NCBI GenBank assembly: GCA_013698215.1
Contig: JACCVJ010000217.1
Coordinates: 1-13,600, forward strand
DNA length: 13,600 nt
Source: Tatlockia sp.
GTDB lineage: Bacteria > Cyanobacteriota > Cyanobacteriia > Cyanobacteriales > Chroococcidiopsidaceae
Reading direction: 5' to 3'
The position numbers were made by a program, and so were the translations under genes. Positions 13,473 through 13,600 of the stretch are shown here, piece after piece (the stretch's first letter is position 1; each line of letters opens with the position of its first letter). The notes beneath the pieces were generated by a model. It saw nothing but the letters and a program-made list of their open reading frames with translations. It was not told the origin of the DNA and ran no database searches.

Positions 13473-13600
13473 GGCTCAATACTTTTCGGTTAAGAATTAA
13501 GCAGTATTAATAATGGAAAAAATGAGTGTCTGGTGTTGAGTACCACTTCCGCGATGAATGGGTTTCTTAGATGGAAACTTGGAACAAGTTTTTTTGACTA

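Larger units (their letters stand above)
13160..13600. other. 441-bp region after the mfd operon to the window edge
   Basis: It holds the palindrome at 13177-13192, the hairpin at 13223-13261 and a 52-codon minus-strand open frame at 13314-13472, all listed separately. Beyond 13490 two minus-strand frames stay open towards the right edge, but the window is too short there to judge them. I see no tRNA, insertion sequence or HIP1 site. Confidence 0.5.

Noticed and set aside
1..13600. Defence island, prophage, transposon, CRISPR, tRNA or rRNA
   Set aside because: I looked on both strands and found no transposase, integrase, nuclease-helicase cassette, regularly spaced repeat or tRNA T-loop sequence. 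The CPBP protease is of a family sometimes called Abi, but nothing around it suggests phage defence.

Overview
The window is a stretch of cyanobacterial chromosome. The best nucleotide evidence is the palindrome HIP1 (GCGATCGC), which I count 16 times, inside genes and between them; chance would give well under one in 13.6 kb. The gene content agrees: several short proteins look like cyanobacteria-wide hypotheticals, and housekeeping genes stand alone or in pairs on both strands. I cannot resolve genus or order.

Left part (1-4564). A proline- and serine-rich lipoprotein with a PilP-like RDPF motif and C-terminal domain overlaps by one base an 89-residue gene of unknown function. Facing them is a membrane-anchored GTPase with a DUF697-type C-terminus. 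Divergent from the GTPase is fmt (methionyl-tRNA formyltransferase), whose 3' end overlaps antisense by 44 bp a small four-cysteine protein, probably of the DUF6464 family.

Middle (4565-7114). A 383-bp gap leads to a single-domain FHA protein that converges on an unrecognised 116-residue conserved gene. A 486-bp gap follows, with a strong hairpin that could end a small RNA. Next comes a J-domain protein fused through a Pro/Gln/Ser linker to about 18 pentapeptide repeats, closed by a good terminator-like hairpin.

Right part (7115-13600). A PPK2-family polyphosphate kinase with a TTG start converges, 6 bp apart, on a CPBP/CAAX-type membrane protease. Then mfd (transcription-repair coupling factor) and, 11 bp downstream, a creatininase-family metal-dependent amidohydrolase form a likely two-gene operon. 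The last 441 bp hold two hairpins and, on the minus strand, a 52-codon open frame that may be a small gene.

The window is mostly core genome. I see no phage, transposon, CRISPR, tRNA, rRNA or recognisable defence cassette. The points most worth following are the PilP-like lipoprotein pair, the J-domain/pentapeptide fusion, the candidate small RNA near 5904-5978, the fmt antisense overlap, the mfd-creatininase pairing and the small ORF at the right end.
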